Source of the DNA: Trifolium pratense
Taxonomy: Eukaryota > Streptophyta > Magnoliopsida > Fabales > Fabaceae
Reading direction: 5' to 3'
Assembly: GCF_020283565.1 (NCBI RefSeq)
Contig: NC_060060.1
Coordinates: forward strand, 27,900,001 to 27,964,000
Length of the DNA stretch: 64,000 bases
In this document: one piece after another, positions 32,400-44,414 of the stretch
Position numbering within the stretch: the first letter of the stretch is position 1
How the letters are laid out: each line of letters begins with the position of its first letter
The notes under the pieces: generated by a model
Told to the model about the DNA's origin: nothing
The model's database searches: none
The model's input: the letters and a program-made list of their open reading frames with translations, nothing else
Made by a program: the position numbers and the translations under genes

Positions 32400-33534
32400 G
32401 GTTTTTGTATACTCGCTATGTTGTGACATATACAAGCTTCTCGTTGATGATATCACAAAGTCCTAATCTCATTTGTACCCTGGAAGTAAGTATTTTGGCA
32501 TTAATGATAATGTGATATTAATTAATAATTACTATAATAAAATGATTTTCTACTGTAAAAAAAACATAAAATGACTAATTTTTATATAAAAACAAATATT
32601 AAATGTAAAAAGATATCATCATGATTAAAAACAAAGTTAATATATATTCGTAAGTATATTAAGGGTTAAATTATTTACTTCCCTATGAAATTACAAAATT
32701 TTATTTTTGGTCTATAAATAAAAGTGGTATGTTTTGGTCCCAAGAAGTTTTTAATTAAGACATGCGGCTTTAATCCCTACTATTCTTTAAAATTTTAAAA
32801 CTTGTTTAATTATCCTTAAACTTTATATTTTTTAATAATTTTTTAGGCATGTTTAGAATACTATAAAAAGTTTCTTTACAAAACTTTAGAATATATATAT
32901 TTTTTATGCAACTTTAGAATTTTTTAACATGAGAAAAATAAAGGACGAAACTTAAAAACAGTTCCATAGGTCCTGTTTATACTGTGTCCAATTATAAGAA
33001 GTCACGTGGATCTTGTTTTCCATATCAGTCACGTAAATTTGACGACTTCCTCTTCTTCCCGTAAAATCACGCATGGACAAACCTTCCTACTTCCACTTTT
33101 TCTCACCACCACACCACAACCCTGATTCCCCGTTTCTCTATCTTTGTTTGGCTAAAACAATTGACACATGCCCCTTATTTAAAAGAAATAACCATTGATG
33201 TTGTTAGCAATTTCACAAAATTAGTGTTTTGTTTCTTCAAATATTGTCAGACTTTTTGTTTTTTTTATTTTCTTATTGTCTGAATACAACAATATATCAA
33301 GAAATTCAGGTTTATAATTGGACAGAGGTTGAAATGGAGATATATTGTAAACCTGAATAAAGGAAACAATTTCATAGCAATTCCACATAAGTTTCAATCC
33401 ATTTCAAATCCTGGTAAATTAAAAACAGAGGTTGCGTTTAATTTTTGGTTACTACTGTCAAAGCTAAACAATGGAAAAAGGGAGCGCATTTAAGAAGGAG
33501 AAGAAGGGTTAACAGAGTTTGACAGTAACGTTAC
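32400..33534. other. Intergenic
   Basis: 32650-32980 is a degenerate copy of the 'ggtccctatgaaattacaaa' type legume repeat. 33000-33480 contains 'cacgtg' and CT-rich stretches but no open frame I can support. Confidence 0.35.
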
Positions 33535-33582
33535 AGTTATCAAATATTTTTTTTTTTTTTGACATAGTTATCAAATATTTTT
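33535..33582. mobile_element. Micro-insertion b: T9 plus GACAT between 17-bp repeats
   Basis: agttatcaaatattttt at 33535-33551 and 33566-33582 is identical. The 14-nt insert on the other strand is ATGTC followed by A-run, the same tail as insertion a. Confidence 0.65.
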
Positions 33583-33791
33583 GGTTGTTGCTATTTTTGT
33601 GGAAAATTTAATACAAGTGTCACTTTTGTATAGGGTTACAGCAAAAACAGCACATAAGTAACCGTACCTAAGTTTTGTCCAAAAATAAAATATGATTTTT
33701 AAATTGTTTTTAAAAACAAAAAACAAAAAAGTAACAAAAATATCTACTTGGAAATCAAACTTTGAGTTATTTTTTTTGGAGGAACTTGTTA

Positions 33792-33843
33792 TCTATACTA
33801 TATAAAGAGAACTAGTATAACTTACCCGTGCATTCGCACGGGT
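33792..33843 (-). mobile_element. Helitron 3' end, abutting a Helitron-type 5' end
   Basis: On the minus strand a 20-nt hairpin ACCCGTGCGAATGCACGGGT (33824-33843) is followed by eight bases and CTAG (33812-33815), the 3' terminus of a Helitron. Immediately beside it on the plus strand is TCTATACTATATAAAGAG (33792-33809), a Helitron-like 5' terminus also seen at 7614. The rest of the element to the right could not be delimited. Confidence 0.6.
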
Positions 33844-34527
33844 TAATGTTCAATGAAAAATATGAATAATTAAACTTTTAATATTTTGTTATTTTTTAAT
33901 TATTGAATCAGAAAAAATATTTTGTGATTTTTTAATCATTTGTAAAATTAATTTGAATTTAATTTATATGCATCGTCGGTGTAAAGTTATTTTGCACATG
34001 CATCCAATAATATACCGACACATCATATATAGTAATTAAAAACACATGATGTGTCACATTCATTAAATGATGTGGCAACGCGTCATTAGATGCATGTGTA
34101 AAAAAAAATTACACCAACGATGCACAACAATTAAACTCAATTAATTTTACATTTAATGTAATAATTTATTTAAATATGAAAAATATTGTTATCAATTTTG
34201 GAAATTTTAAAGAGGAATGACGGAATGGAAAATGATATTCCACTTAAACTACATGTTATTTTTTTCCCCGTTTCATCAGTCTCTGCAAGGACATATACAG
34301 ATATGTCCTTGTATATTTGTTCTTTTATTTTTGCAAAAAAAAAAATTACTACGCAAAATTAATCTAACGGGTATTATGCATCTATTCTTAATCGTCATCT
34401 CTCTATTGTAGACCTTCGCTTTCTTCTGGGAATTTACTCCCACGTCCCCGTGTGGAAAAATATTCTCATATGTGGGAATAAAAGAAATCTATAGAATCTT
34501 CAAAACTCAGTATCTATTTCAACAATA
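33844..34527. other. Intergenic, repeat-derived
   Basis: Contains 'catcgtcggtgtaaa' and 'ttacaccaacgatgcacaa' in inverted orientation (about 33972 and 34111), the ends of a ~150-bp MITE. No gene. Confidence 0.45.
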
Positions 34528-34568
34528 AATAAATGCCAGATTTTTTTTTATAAACAATAAATGCCAGA
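34528..34568. mobile_element. Micro-insertion d: T9 plus ATAAAC between 13-bp repeats
   Basis: aataaatgccaga at 34528-34540 and 34556-34568. The insert on the other strand ends TTTATAAAAA, similar to the tail CTATAAAA of the SINE at 49897. Confidence 0.5.
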
Positions 34569-35363
34569 ATTTCAATCTACCCTAAAATGGCGAGATTAGT
34601 CTATATTTGACACCACAAATAAATTCACCAATAACAACTATCTCAAAGAGACTGCACTTCCACCATCACTTAACCCATTACATTGTTCACAACACAAGAA
34701 TGGTGAAATTTTTAAACATTTAGTCTCCTGCAAAATTGTAAATTATGTGTAACTAAAATATTTTTTCACCTTTTGGTACAAAAATTAAAATGTTTGTAAT
34801 ATAACATATGAACACCTAATTACTCAATCCGTTGCAATTTTCAAAAACAAAATCCAATATAATATAGATCACCTTGTTCAAAACTAAAACATAAAAGAAA
34901 ATTTACAATAGAAAAAAAGATAAGATAAAGATAAACTTAACACTATTGAGAAAATACATCATTTGATCAATTTCTTAGTATATCCAACAATTAAACATAT
35001 AGGCCACATTTTAGCTCATATATACATTTTTATTGATATTCCAATTTTCATTTTTTGAGAATGTGATGCATTTCTTCCCGTCTTTCAATTGAATTCCCTG
35101 TCGTAAACAAAAAAACGGATTAATAAAAAAAATGATAAACATCAAAATAAAATAATCTAAATAATAAAAAAGAAACATAAAAAATCAGGCAAAAAAGAAA
35201 CATAAAAGTTGAACAAATCCGTCAAAAAAATTATTGATCAAAGAAGAAGAAATTAAAAATAAAATAAAATAAAAGGGACAATAGATAGAAAAATTAGTGA
35301 GTATTAGATAAAAATTAGTGAGTATCAAAGAAGAATAATCAATTGATTTGAATCAACAAAATT
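34569..35363. other. Intergenic
   Basis: AT-rich with A-runs; no gene or clean repeat seen. Confidence 0.35.

Positions 35364-35436
<73 letters not shown>
35364..35436. repeat. (AAT)n microsatellite
   Basis: About 24 uninterrupted AAT units. Confidence 0.95.
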
Positions 35437-35814
35437 GAGGACCAAAATAAAAATTAAGGAATCTATTAATTTAATTTTAAAATAAATTATTTTCATATTT
35501 TTTGTGCATGTATATAATGTAAAAATAATTTGTTGTAAAACTACTCATTTATGTTAAAGGTAATTTAGACAAATGCACTCATATAATAATCCAGTTTTTT
35601 TTTTTACTAATCAAATAATAGTTAAAAAATAAGAATTGAAATGCATTGTTGATATTTTTCAAACGAACAAAGAATCTCAACATTGAATGTTGTTCAAATT
35701 AATTTATAAGAATAAGACATTTCTATATATAATTATAGTTATAATTGAGCATTGATAACTAAAGAAAACTCCTAAATATATAGAAATTATTAAATGCTAA
35801 TTTGTGTATTTTGA

Positions 35815-35912
35815 CTTTTGAAGCATTAAATTTCTTGTATCATTAAATGTTGAATTTCTATTTTGGTATATCTTAACATGTGCCCTAAGGGCACATGTTA
35901 ACAAGACCCATA
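35815..35912. mobile_element. MITE fragment ending in GGGCACATGTTAA
   Basis: 'ctattttggtat' followed by the hairpin ACATGTGCCCTAAGGGCACATGT. The same arrangement occurs at 63211-63385, and the end alone near 59022-59035. Confidence 0.45.
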
Positions 35913-36348
35913 TATATATGATGTTTGTAAAGTATTATTTTCATACAAGAGTCACAATAATATTTTATTTTTGTATTTGTTTTATAATTAAAGTTTATTA
36001 TTTTTTTAGAACTAGTTTCATTGAAAATAATAGAAATTTGATATCTTTTTAAGGTTTATGGAGCTGCGTAGGAACCATGGGGATCCATGGAGATGAGGAT
36101 GGAAGAAGAATACTATCCGAAGCGGAAAATAGGAATGGGGATGTGGAACAATTTAGATGGTAGGGCAAGGAGGGGTAAAATATTTTCCACTCAATCTCCG
36201 CTCTGTTGACATCCCTTAAGATATTTTTGGTTTCACATTGATCCTTAAAGAACGAAAAGGACCATTGTGACTAACGGTTATATAGTTAAAGGACCAAAAT
36301 GAAAGTTTTTTTTTTCTTTAAGTACCAATGTGAAATCAAAAATATCTT
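35913..36348. other. Intergenic
   Basis: Nothing supported. Confidence 0.3.
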
Positions 36349-36351
36349 TAA

Positions 36352-36715
36352 GGGACTGATTGGTTCGAGGTAGATGAAGGGGAGGGGAGGTGAGGTGAGA
36401 GGGTTAATCCTAACAATTTTTTTTTATTAAATCATTTTATAAAAAAAAATGTTTTTTATTCTTGAATTTTTTTTAAAAAAAATACAAAAAATCTCAATTA
36501 TTAGAGAGATTTGATTGATTAAAAAAACGTTTTAAATTGGCAAAAAGAATATTTTAAATTCATAGAACATTTTAAAAAAATTTGTTTTTAAATTTTGTTT
36601 CTTTTTTTCAAGAATAAAAAACGTTTTTTTTTTATAAAAATGATTTAATAAAAAGAAATATTTTTTTGACAAGATTACCGCTTCACCTTCCCTCCATCTA
36701 CCTCGAACCAATCGG
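36352..36715. mobile_element. Tourist-like MITE (outermost of a three-level nest)
   Basis: The left end GGGACTGATTGGTTCGAGG pairs with CCTCGAACCAATCGG before the hAT insertion point. The last bases, GGGCCC-side, are found beyond the nest at 49219-49222. TAA flanks both sides (36349-36351 and 49223-49225). Reassembled length about 368 bp. The interior is a large A/T-rich inverted repeat. Confidence 0.8.
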
Positions 36716-37196
36716 TAGGGATGACAAAAAAAACTCAAACCCGAGAGACCCACCCAAACCCAAGTCAACGGGCAAAACCCGATTTGACTGAGTTTGGATT
36801 CGGGTTCGGGTGACACCCGATAATATGGGTGTGGGTTTTGTATAGTCAAACCCATACACCCACCTGAAATATTTTATAATTACCTAATTAACTCCATAGT
36901 CTCCCTCAATTTCCTTGGAAGACCTTAAATTTTAGTTGTAATTTAATTTCTTGAAAGTCTATGTTGTAATTTCTTGAAAGTCTATGTTTGAATTTCCTTG
37001 GAAGACCTTAATTTTAGTTGTAATTTAATTCAAAGTCTATGTTGGAATTTAATTTCTTAAATTTGCAAATTATTTTCAAATATGCTGCGGGTTTGGGTTT
37101 GAGTGAAAAAAACTCGAACCCAATGGGTGTGGGCGTAAATGTTGTTTTGTCACCCGAACAGCCTTTGGGTTTGAGTTTGGATGATGATTTCGGGTG
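36716..37196. mobile_element. Ac-type hAT element, left part (remainder 49154-49210)
   Basis: Terminal inverted repeats TAGGGATGACAA (36716) and TTGTCATCCCTA (ending 49210) are flanked by an exact 8-bp duplication CCAATCGG (36708-36715 and 49211-49218). Removing the Sirevirus leaves about 533 bp. The interior has repeated 'gggtttgggtttgagt' phrases and no coding frame. Confidence 0.88.
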
Positions 37197-38333
37197 TGTT
37201 GGAACAAAATTGATTTTAAAATGTTTGCCCCTAAATCTATAAAGGTTTTGATGATAACAAAGTATTAATTAATAATTGGAAGGACTAAAAATTTATTTTA
37301 AGTGCGCAGATATAAGCATCATATAAGCTCTGAGTGAAGTTCAGAGGATGTGAATTCAGAAGTTCACAAGCGCTCAGAAGATGTTGGACTTCAGAGGTTA
37401 CAACGTTCAGAGGATGAAGTCTTCAGTACTTCTTGTCTGTCTAAGCTTCATCAACCTCTGAAGATCTCTTTGAAAGCTGTGAAAGATTCCTTTCACCAGT
37501 CAACTCTTCTACCAATGGAGAAAAGGACCTTTCAAGCCTGATCAGTTCAGCTACCTCTGTTTTGTCTGTCCTAACCTGAGAACGTGGGTCTTCAGTTTTG
37601 TTAGCTGAATAAGGAAAGTCCACTCTGCAGTAGTCAAAGTAACTGAAACTCTTTCTTAGTTTTGGATACAACCAAACTGCATCAAGACAGACTGCTTGAA
37701 GACAAAAGGTTATCAACTCCAACGGCTCCTTTGCAACGACTCTTTTCTAGTGGTATATATACTAGAAGGATCAGCAACAACAAAAAAAAAAAAAAAAACC
37801 AATTATCAAGATCTGAACGTGCGCTGAACAAACTCTGAACTCTGTGATATACAAGCTCTGAACCTCTGTCAAGTGTTTTTGCACTTTAGCCAAATACTCT
37901 GTAATATTTGTATTTGCTCTCTTTAGGTTCATCTAAGAGCATTTGTATATTTTTATATACTTTACCATTACTTGAGGAAACTTAAGCTTGTGTGCTTAAG
38001 TGTGTAACTTAAACTTGTGTGTTTAAGTGTGAAGTCTTAAGCTTGTGTGCTTGAGCATAGTTGTGAAGTCTCTTGCTTGTGTGCTTGAGCAGGTGTAATC
38101 TTGTGTGATTATAGTGAACTCCCTTGGAAGTGCAAGGGGACTGGACTACTCTCGTTCTGTGAGAGGAACCAGTATAAATTGCTTGTGTGATCTCTCTCTC
38201 TCTCTATCTCCTTAACTTGTTATTTATTGTGTTACTTTTCCGCTGCTAACGTAGTTGAGTTAAGAACTTGAAAAAGTTTTAACTTAGCTAAAACACAATT
38301 CAACCCCCCCCTTCTTGTGTTTTCACACCTTCA
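37197..38333 (+). repeat. 5' LTR of the Sirevirus
   Basis: 1137 bp. Contains a TATA-like tggtatatatac (about 37751), a 17-A run, and from 37984 a set of degenerate 'cttgtgtgcttaagtgtg' direct repeats (at least five) before a CT microsatellite. Confidence 0.95.
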
Positions 38334-38403
38334 ATTGGCATCAGAGCGCCTGGTCTGTTACTTTCACTTAACAGTGAGACAGTAAAGATCTTGTGAGAAC
38401 ACT

Positions 38404-40803
38404 ATGTCTGGAGGAGATGATAGTAGTACTAGAACTACTGGTGTAGGTGAGGCCAGTGGTGCTGGTGGTGGTCCTAGAAATGCTTTTGGTTATGACTACT
38501 TAAGTAATGAATCACATGAACATAGTGGCAATAGAAAAGCCCCTATATTCAATGGTGATGCTTCATTATTTGAGTGGTGGAAAGAGAGACTGTATAGCAA
38601 TATTACTGCTATTGATCATGAGTTGTGGGATTTGGTTGAGTTGGGAGTAACTTTTGAAAACTTGAATGAACATGGTAGGTTGTCCATGGAGAATAGAAAG
38701 TTACTCACACCAGCTAACCTAAAAATCTACACAAAACATCATAAAGTAAAGGACATTGTTGTTGGTGCTATTAGACATGAGGACTATGTCAGAATAGAGA
38801 ACAAGTCCACTGCTAAATCTATCTTTGATTCCATGTGTGCTACCTATGATGGTAATGAAAAGGTTCAAGAGGCTAAAGCTAGTCTTTTGATAAGACAATA
38901 TGAACTTTTCACTATGCAACAAGATGAAAACATTGAGACTATGTTTACAAGGTTTCAAATCCTTGTATCTGGGCTGAAAGCTCTTAAGAGAAGTTATTCA
39001 ACCTATGACCATGTTCAGAAGATTCTGAGAAGTCTTCCTATTGCTTGGAGACCTAAGGTCACTGCAATAGAGGAAGCTCAAAATCTCAAGACTCTGAGTC
39101 TTGAAGCTCTGATAAGCAATCTCAGAAGCCATGAGATGGTTCTGGATGCTGACTCAGAAACTAAGAAGAAGTCTAAGTCAGTGGCTTTACAGTCAACTAA
39201 GACTACTTCTAAGGCTCTTAAGACTCAGCTTCTTGATATTGAAGAAGAATCTTCTGCTGATGGTCAAGAGGATGAGATGAATGAGGATGAGTTTGCTTTA
39301 TTCACCAAGTTTCAGCAATGGAACAGATTTAACAAAAGAAATTTCAGAGGAAGTAACAGCTCCAGAAATTTTGTCAGCAAAAAGGATGATCAGAAGAACT
39401 GCTTCAACTGTAAGAAGCCAGGACACTTTATTGCTGATTGTCCAGAAATGTCTGCTAAAGACAAAAGCAAAAGATACAGCTCAAAGAAGCAACAATTCAA
39501 GAGCAAATTGAAAAAGAGTCTGATGGCTACTTTTGAAGAGCTATCATCTGAGGAAGAAGTTGAGGAAGAAGAAGAAGCAAATCTAGCCCTGATGGCTTCA
39601 ACTGACTCAGATGTAGACTCAGACGATGAATCAGAATCAGATTCAGAAGTAACTGATGAGGTATTTTCTGACTGTACTAAATCTCAACTTATAACTGCAC
39701 TTAACAAGGTCATTGAGAAACATCTCAGAGTGTTAAGTAAACAAAAAGTTTTACAAGAAAACCTTAACACTCTGACTGAACAAGCAGAACATTTTCAAGG
39801 TCTATATCAAGAAACTCTGAATAGAGTAAATGATCTTGAAAAGGGTTGTGCTGTGTGTCACAAACCTACTGATGAGCAAGAAATGGCTCTTCAACAGTTT
39901 GTGCATCTCAACCTTGGTAAGAGCAAAGCTGCTAATCTTGTTTATAATGTCATGAGACATAGAGGAGAGGGACTTGGCTATGAATATGGTAGAACATATT
40001 CAAAGCTAAAGACCTATCCCAAAAAGGTTGGAAAATCTTGGGTTTACTATGTTGTACCTCAGAGTGAAGAAGGAAAGAAATTTGGTACTCTGGAAAATGA
40101 GGATAATAATCTGAGAGATTTGGGAAATGACAACTCAGAGGAACCAAGTTCCTCAGGATCTGGGAAGAAAAGCTCAGAAGATAAAAGCTATTCAGAACTT
40201 GACAGTGTCAGTTCAGATGTTCTGAAAGTTTCAAAATCTGAGGCTTCAACTTCTGGAACCAGAGGAACTCCAGTTCATGAGAAAAGTCAACCTAAAGGCT
40301 CAGAAGTTTTTAAAAGAAAGTCAAACCTCAAACCTCAGAGGCAACATAGGACTAAGGTTATTTATAATTCTAGAGTCAGTAAGTATAACCAGTCAAATCA
40401 ATGGACTGGTGATAAATACAAACTCTGGGAGCATAAACAATTCAAGTCCTGGAATAATAACAGAACTCAAACTAAGAAATATTTTCAAAAGAGTTATTAT
40501 TCCAAACCAAAATCTTTCTCTCACACTCAACAACACAGTAATCATTTGTGGACTAACAAGCGTGGACCCAGAAGATGGGTACCAAAAGCTGAAATTATGT
40601 ATCATTCAGATTTACCAACTAGGAAAGGATATGTCCTACCTAGAGTTTGGAAACAAGTTCTATGCAAAGGAAGAAGGGCTTATGTCCTTGACCAATGGCT
40701 GACAAGTTCTCAAGTGAACAATCAGAACTTGATCAATGAAGAGGAAGAATATTGGGATGACCTTATCATTAACTGTGATAAAGAGTTCCACCGTAGTGAT
40801 TAA
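38404..40803 (+). CDS. Sirevirus Gag
   Basis: 799 residues from ATG 38404 to TAA 40801-40803. A Ser/Gly-rich N-terminus is followed by a UBN2-type Gag region (about 45-250, starting near [19 protein letters not shown]) and a CCHC zinc knuckle [14 protein letters not shown] near residue 333. An acidic Glu/Asp-Ser tract follows (about 375-420), then a predicted coiled coil (about 430-480) and a long basic Asn/Gln/Ser C-terminus. Forms the particle shell and binds element RNA. Gag is long compared with other Copia elements, as usual in Sireviruses. Pol starts in the -1 frame directly after. Confidence 0.93.
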   Translation: MSGGDDSSTRTTGVGEASGAGGGPRNAFGYDYLSNESHEHSGNRKAPIFNGDASLFEWWKERLYSNITAIDHELWDLVELGVTFENLNEHGRLSMENRKLLTPANLKIYTKHHKVKDIVVGAIRHEDYVRIENKSTAKSIFDSMCATYDGNEKVQEAKASLLIRQYELFTMQQDENIETMFTRFQILVSGLKALKRSYSTYDHVQKILRSLPIAWRPKVTAIEEAQNLKTLSLEALISNLRSHEMVLDADSETKKKSKSVALQSTKTTSKALKTQLLDIEEESSADGQEDEMNEDEFALFTKFQQWNRFNKRNFRGSNSSRNFVSKKDDQKNCFNCKKPGHFIADCPEMSAKDKSKRYSSKKQQFKSKLKKSLMATFEELSSEEEVEEEEEANLALMASTDSDVDSDDESESDSEVTDEVFSDCTKSQLITALNKVIEKHLRVLSKQKVLQENLNTLTEQAEHFQGLYQETLNRVNDLEKGCAVCHKPTDEQEMALQQFVHLNLGKSKAANLVYNVMRHRGEGLGYEYGRTYSKLKTYPKKVGKSWVYYVVPQSEEGKKFGTLENEDNNLRDLGNDNSEEPSSSGSGKKSSEDKSYSELDSVSSDVLKVSKSEASTSGTRGTPVHEKSQPKGSEVFKRKSNLKPQRQHRTKVIYNSRVSKYNQSNQWTGDKYKLWEHKQFKSWNNNRTQTKKYFQKSYYSKPKSFSHTQQHSNHLWTNKRGPRRWVPKAEIMYHSDLPTRKGYVLPRVWKQVLCKGRRAYVLDQWLTSSQVNNQNLINEEEEYWDDLIINCDKEFHRSD

Positions 40804-40841
40804 AGTTGTTTCTCATACAGCCTGTCACTCAAAGAAGTATC

Positions 40842-43800
40842 ATGAATCATTCATGGTATCTGGATAGTGGGTGTTCAAGGCACATGACTGGTGATAAACA
40901 ACTATTTTCTAAGCTGACTTTGAAAGAAGGAGGTTCTGTTGGCTTTGGAGGTAATCAGAAAGGAAAGATAATAGGTACAGGTACAGTAGGTAATTCCTCC
41001 CTATCTATTAATGATGTTTGGTTAGTTGATGGACTTAAGCATAATCTATTGAGCATAAGTCAATTTTGCGACAATGGTTATGTAGTTGTCTTTAATAAGG
41101 AATCATGTACTGTGTCTAAACAATCTGATAACACCATGATTTTCAAAGGTCTGAGAAAGAACAATGTTTATAAAATTAATCTTTCTGATTTGAATGAACA
41201 AAAAGTGATGTGTCTTTTGACCTTGAGTGAAGAAAAATGGATCTGGCATAAGAGGTTAGGCCATGCTAACTGGAGGTTAATCTCTAAGCTTAGTAAGCTT
41301 GACCTTGTCAGAGGTTTACCTAAAATTAAATATCACTCAAACACACTTTGTGGTTCATGTCAAAAAGGAAAGATTACAAAGTCATCTTTTAAACCTAAGA
41401 ACATTGTCTCTACCTCAAGACCATTGGAACTTCTTCACATTGATCTTTTTGGACCAGTTAACACTGCTTCAATCAATGGAAAGAAGTATGGATTAGTAAT
41501 TGTTGATGATTACAGTAGATGGACTTGGGTAAAATTCCTAAGAACAAAAGATGAAGCTTATGATGAGTTTAGCATCTTCTGCAAACAAATTCAAAATGAA
41601 AAAGGCTACACTATTTTAAAAGTTAGAAGTGATCATGGTGGAGAATTTGAAAATGAACCTTTTGAAAACTTTTGTGAAGAATATGGCATTTTGCATGAAT
41701 TCTCTTCTCCTAGAACTCCTCAACAAAATGGGGTTGTAGAAAGGAAGAATAGAACTCTGCAAGAAATGGCCAGAACCATGATGCATGAAACTAAAGTAGC
41801 TAAGTTTTTATGGGCAGAAGCTGTAAACACAGCATGTTATGTTCAAAATAGAATCTATATCAGATCTAAGTTGAACAAAACTGCTTATGAATTGTTCAAA
41901 GGAAGAAAACCTGATATTTCTTATTTTCATCAGTTTGGATGTACGTGTTACATCTTAAATAACAAAGTCCATCTAAAGAAATTTGATGCTAGAGGTTATA
42001 AGGGTATCTTTATAGGATATTCTGAACGCTCAAAAGCATACAGACTATATATTTCTGAAACACACACTGTGGAAGAAAGTATGCATGTCAAATTTGATGA
42101 CAAAGAGCCTGACCAAGTGTCAGAGCTTGTGGAAGGTTTGTCTAGATTTCAGGTATCAGAGGATCAATATTCAGATATTCCTAACTACTCAGAACATCCA
42201 TTCTCTGAAGTACCTCTGAACACAATAGTTCCTACAGACTCTGAACAACCAAGAACAGAAGCATCTGCTGAACCTGATGTTGATGAGTCTGAAGATGATG
42301 AGCCCCCAAGAAATACTTTCAAATACAAGTCATCACATCCAGAGGAACTGATTTTAGGCAACAAGGATAGTCCAAGAAAGACAAGATCTCAACTGAGAAA
42401 TGAGGAATCATTAGTTGGTCTTATCTCAATGATGGAACCATCAAAGATTGATGAAGCTCTGAAAGATGATGCTTGGATTGTAGCAATGCAAGAAGAGCTG
42501 AATCAATTTCAAAGAAATGATGTATGGACTCTAGTGCCTAAACCTTCACACAAGAACATTATTGGAACAAAATGGGTATTCAGAAACAAGCTGAATGAAC
42601 AAGGTGAAGTGGTAAGGAACAAGGCTAGATTGGTTGCACAAGGTTATAGTCAACAAGAGGGGATTGACTATACTGAAACCTTTGCACCAGTTGCTAGACT
42701 TGAAGCAATCAGGTTACTTCTATCTTATGCTGTTAATCATGGAATAACCTTATATCAGATGGATGTTAAAAGTGCTTTCTTAAATGGTTTTATTTCTGAA
42801 GAAGTGTATGTTAAGCAACCTCCTGGTTTTGAAGATATCTCAAACCCTGAACATGTTTTTAAACTGAAGAAATCACTGTATGGTCTGAAACAAGCTCCAA
42901 GAGCTTGGTATGACAGACTCAGTAATTTCCTTCTTGAAAAAGGTTTTGAAAAAGGAAAGGTTGACTGCACACTCTTTAGAAAAACAACCAAAGAAGACAT
43001 TTTAATTATTCAAATTTATGTTGATGATATTATTTTTGGTTCAACTAATGCTGCTTTGTGCAAGAATTTTTCTAAGATAATGCAGGATGAATTTGAAATG
43101 AGCATGATGGGAGAATTGAAGTTCTTTCTTGGAATTCAAATCAATCAGAAGAAGGAAGGAACTTATGTTCATCAATCAAAATACACTAAAGAACTTCTGA
43201 AGAAATTCAATCTAGATGACTGCAAGATTATGAATACTCCTATGCATCCAACTACCAACATGGGCAAGTCAGATGATGAAGGAAAGGTAGATCAAAAGAT
43301 CTACAGAGGTATGATTGGTTCTCTACTCTATCTGACAGCCTCTAGACCAGATATTTTATTCAGTGTTTGCTTATGTGCAAGATTCCAGTCAGATCCTAGA
43401 GAATCTCATCTTACAGCTGTAAAGAGAATCTTTAGGTATCTGAAAGGAACAACTAATCTTGGACTTCTCTATAAGAAATCCAATGATTATATGCTAAATG
43501 GATTCTGTGATGCTGACTATGCTGGAGATAAAATTGAAAGAAAATCCACAAGTGGCAATTGTCAATTTGTTGGTGAAAACCTTATCTCCTGGGCTAGTAA
43601 GAGACAAACTACTATAGCTTTGTCTACAGCAGAAGCAGAATACATTTCAGCAGCTAAGTGTTGCACACAACTACTCTGGCTAAAATACCAGTTAGAAGAT
43701 TATCAGGTAAGCAGTAACAATATTCCTTTATATTGTGATAATACTGCAGCCATTCATTTATCTAAAAATCCTATCCTACACTCTAGAGCCAAGCATATTG

Positions 43801-43964
43801 AAATTAAACACCATTTTATCAGAGATTATGTTCAGAGAGGCATTATAGATATTCAGTTTGTTGATACTGAAAATCAATGGGCTGATATATTTACTAAAGC
43901 CTTATCTGTTGAAAGATTTGATTTTATAAAGAAACATCTGAACATGTTTTCAATCTCTGAATGA
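40842..43964 (+). CDS. Sirevirus Pol (protease-integrase-RT-RNase H)
   Basis: The frame is open from 40800; the first ATG is 40842. Protease [13 protein letters not shown] lies at the very start. Integrase follows with WHKRLGHAN...CGSCQKGK (zinc site) and DD35E residues in [17 protein letters not shown] and [10 protein letters not shown] has [22 protein letters not shown] and YVDDIIFGS (43017-43043). RNase H has DADYAGD, STAEAEY and WADIFTKAL. No internal stop. It is in the -1 frame relative to Gag, but Gag's stop and an upstream Pol-frame TGA (40797-40799) leave almost no overlap. Programmed frameshifting is therefore hard to picture; reinitiation, splicing or a lesion are alternatives. Confidence 0.94.
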   Translation: MNHSWYLDSGCSRHMTGDKQLFSKLTLKEGGSVGFGGNQKGKIIGTGTVGNSSLSINDVWLVDGLKHNLLSISQFCDNGYVVVFNKESCTVSKQSDNTMIFKGLRKNNVYKINLSDLNEQKVMCLLTLSEEKWIWHKRLGHANWRLISKLSKLDLVRGLPKIKYHSNTLCGSCQKGKITKSSFKPKNIVSTSRPLELLHIDLFGPVNTASINGKKYGLVIVDDYSRWTWVKFLRTKDEAYDEFSIFCKQIQNEKGYTILKVRSDHGGEFENEPFENFCEEYGILHEFSSPRTPQQNGVVERKNRTLQEMARTMMHETKVAKFLWAEAVNTACYVQNRIYIRSKLNKTAYELFKGRKPDISYFHQFGCTCYILNNKVHLKKFDARGYKGIFIGYSERSKAYRLYISETHTVEESMHVKFDDKEPDQVSELVEGLSRFQVSEDQYSDIPNYSEHPFSEVPLNTIVPTDSEQPRTEASAEPDVDESEDDEPPRNTFKYKSSHPEELILGNKDSPRKTRSQLRNEESLVGLISMMEPSKIDEALKDDAWIVAMQEELNQFQRNDVWTLVPKPSHKNIIGTKWVFRNKLNEQGEVVRNKARLVAQGYSQQEGIDYTETFAPVARLEAIRLLLSYAVNHGITLYQMDVKSAFLNGFISEEVYVKQPPGFEDISNPEHVFKLKKSLYGLKQAPRAWYDRLSNFLLEKGFEKGKVDCTLFRKTTKEDILIIQIYVDDIIFGSTNAALCKNFSKIMQDEFEMSMMGELKFFLGIQINQKKEGTYVHQSKYTKELLKKFNLDDCKIMNTPMHPTTNMGKSDDEGKVDQKIYRGMIGSLLYLTASRPDILFSVCLCARFQSDPRESHLTAVKRIFRYLKGTTNLGLLYKKSNDYMLNGFCDADYAGDKIERKSTSGNCQFVGENLISWASKRQTTIALSTAEAEYISAAKCCTQLLWLKYQLEDYQVSSNNIPLYCDNTAAIHLSKNPILHSRAKHIEIKHHFIRDYVQRGIIDIQFVDTENQWADIFTKALSVERFDFIKKHLNMFSISE

Positions 43965-44414
43965 AAATTTTTTTGGCAATTAAAGTGTAAGAGGTTATGT
44001 ATATCAGAACTTATGATTCAGAACATCTGAAACACAAGCTCTGAAGTACTTGACTCTGATAGAGAATTTTAAATAACTCAGAGGCTCTGAATTATTTTAG
44101 TGGGAAACGTTTAGTATTCACTGCTGAACAGTTGTCCATTAAAATAGCAGTTACCGAGTAAATTTCTGCACGTGGTCTACGTGTGTCAGGTAGTGGGTGG
44201 TTAATGATGATTTTTGGTATTCAACTTTCTGTCAATTAGCGTAACTTCCCAAATTTGCTATTTTCGTGTTAACTGTGTGCATTTAAATAAAACTTACACA
44301 ATACACTTGCACACTATTCACTTTCACAACCTACACTTTCATATTCTCTCTAAACCTCCAACAAACTTTCTTTCTCTCTCGTTAGTTTTCCAAACCTTAC
44401 CCTAATCTTCTACA

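Noticed and set aside
37350..37722. Short ORFs on both strands in the Sirevirus LTR
   Set aside because: They recur unchanged in the 3' LTR (48171-48543) and are just LTR sequence.
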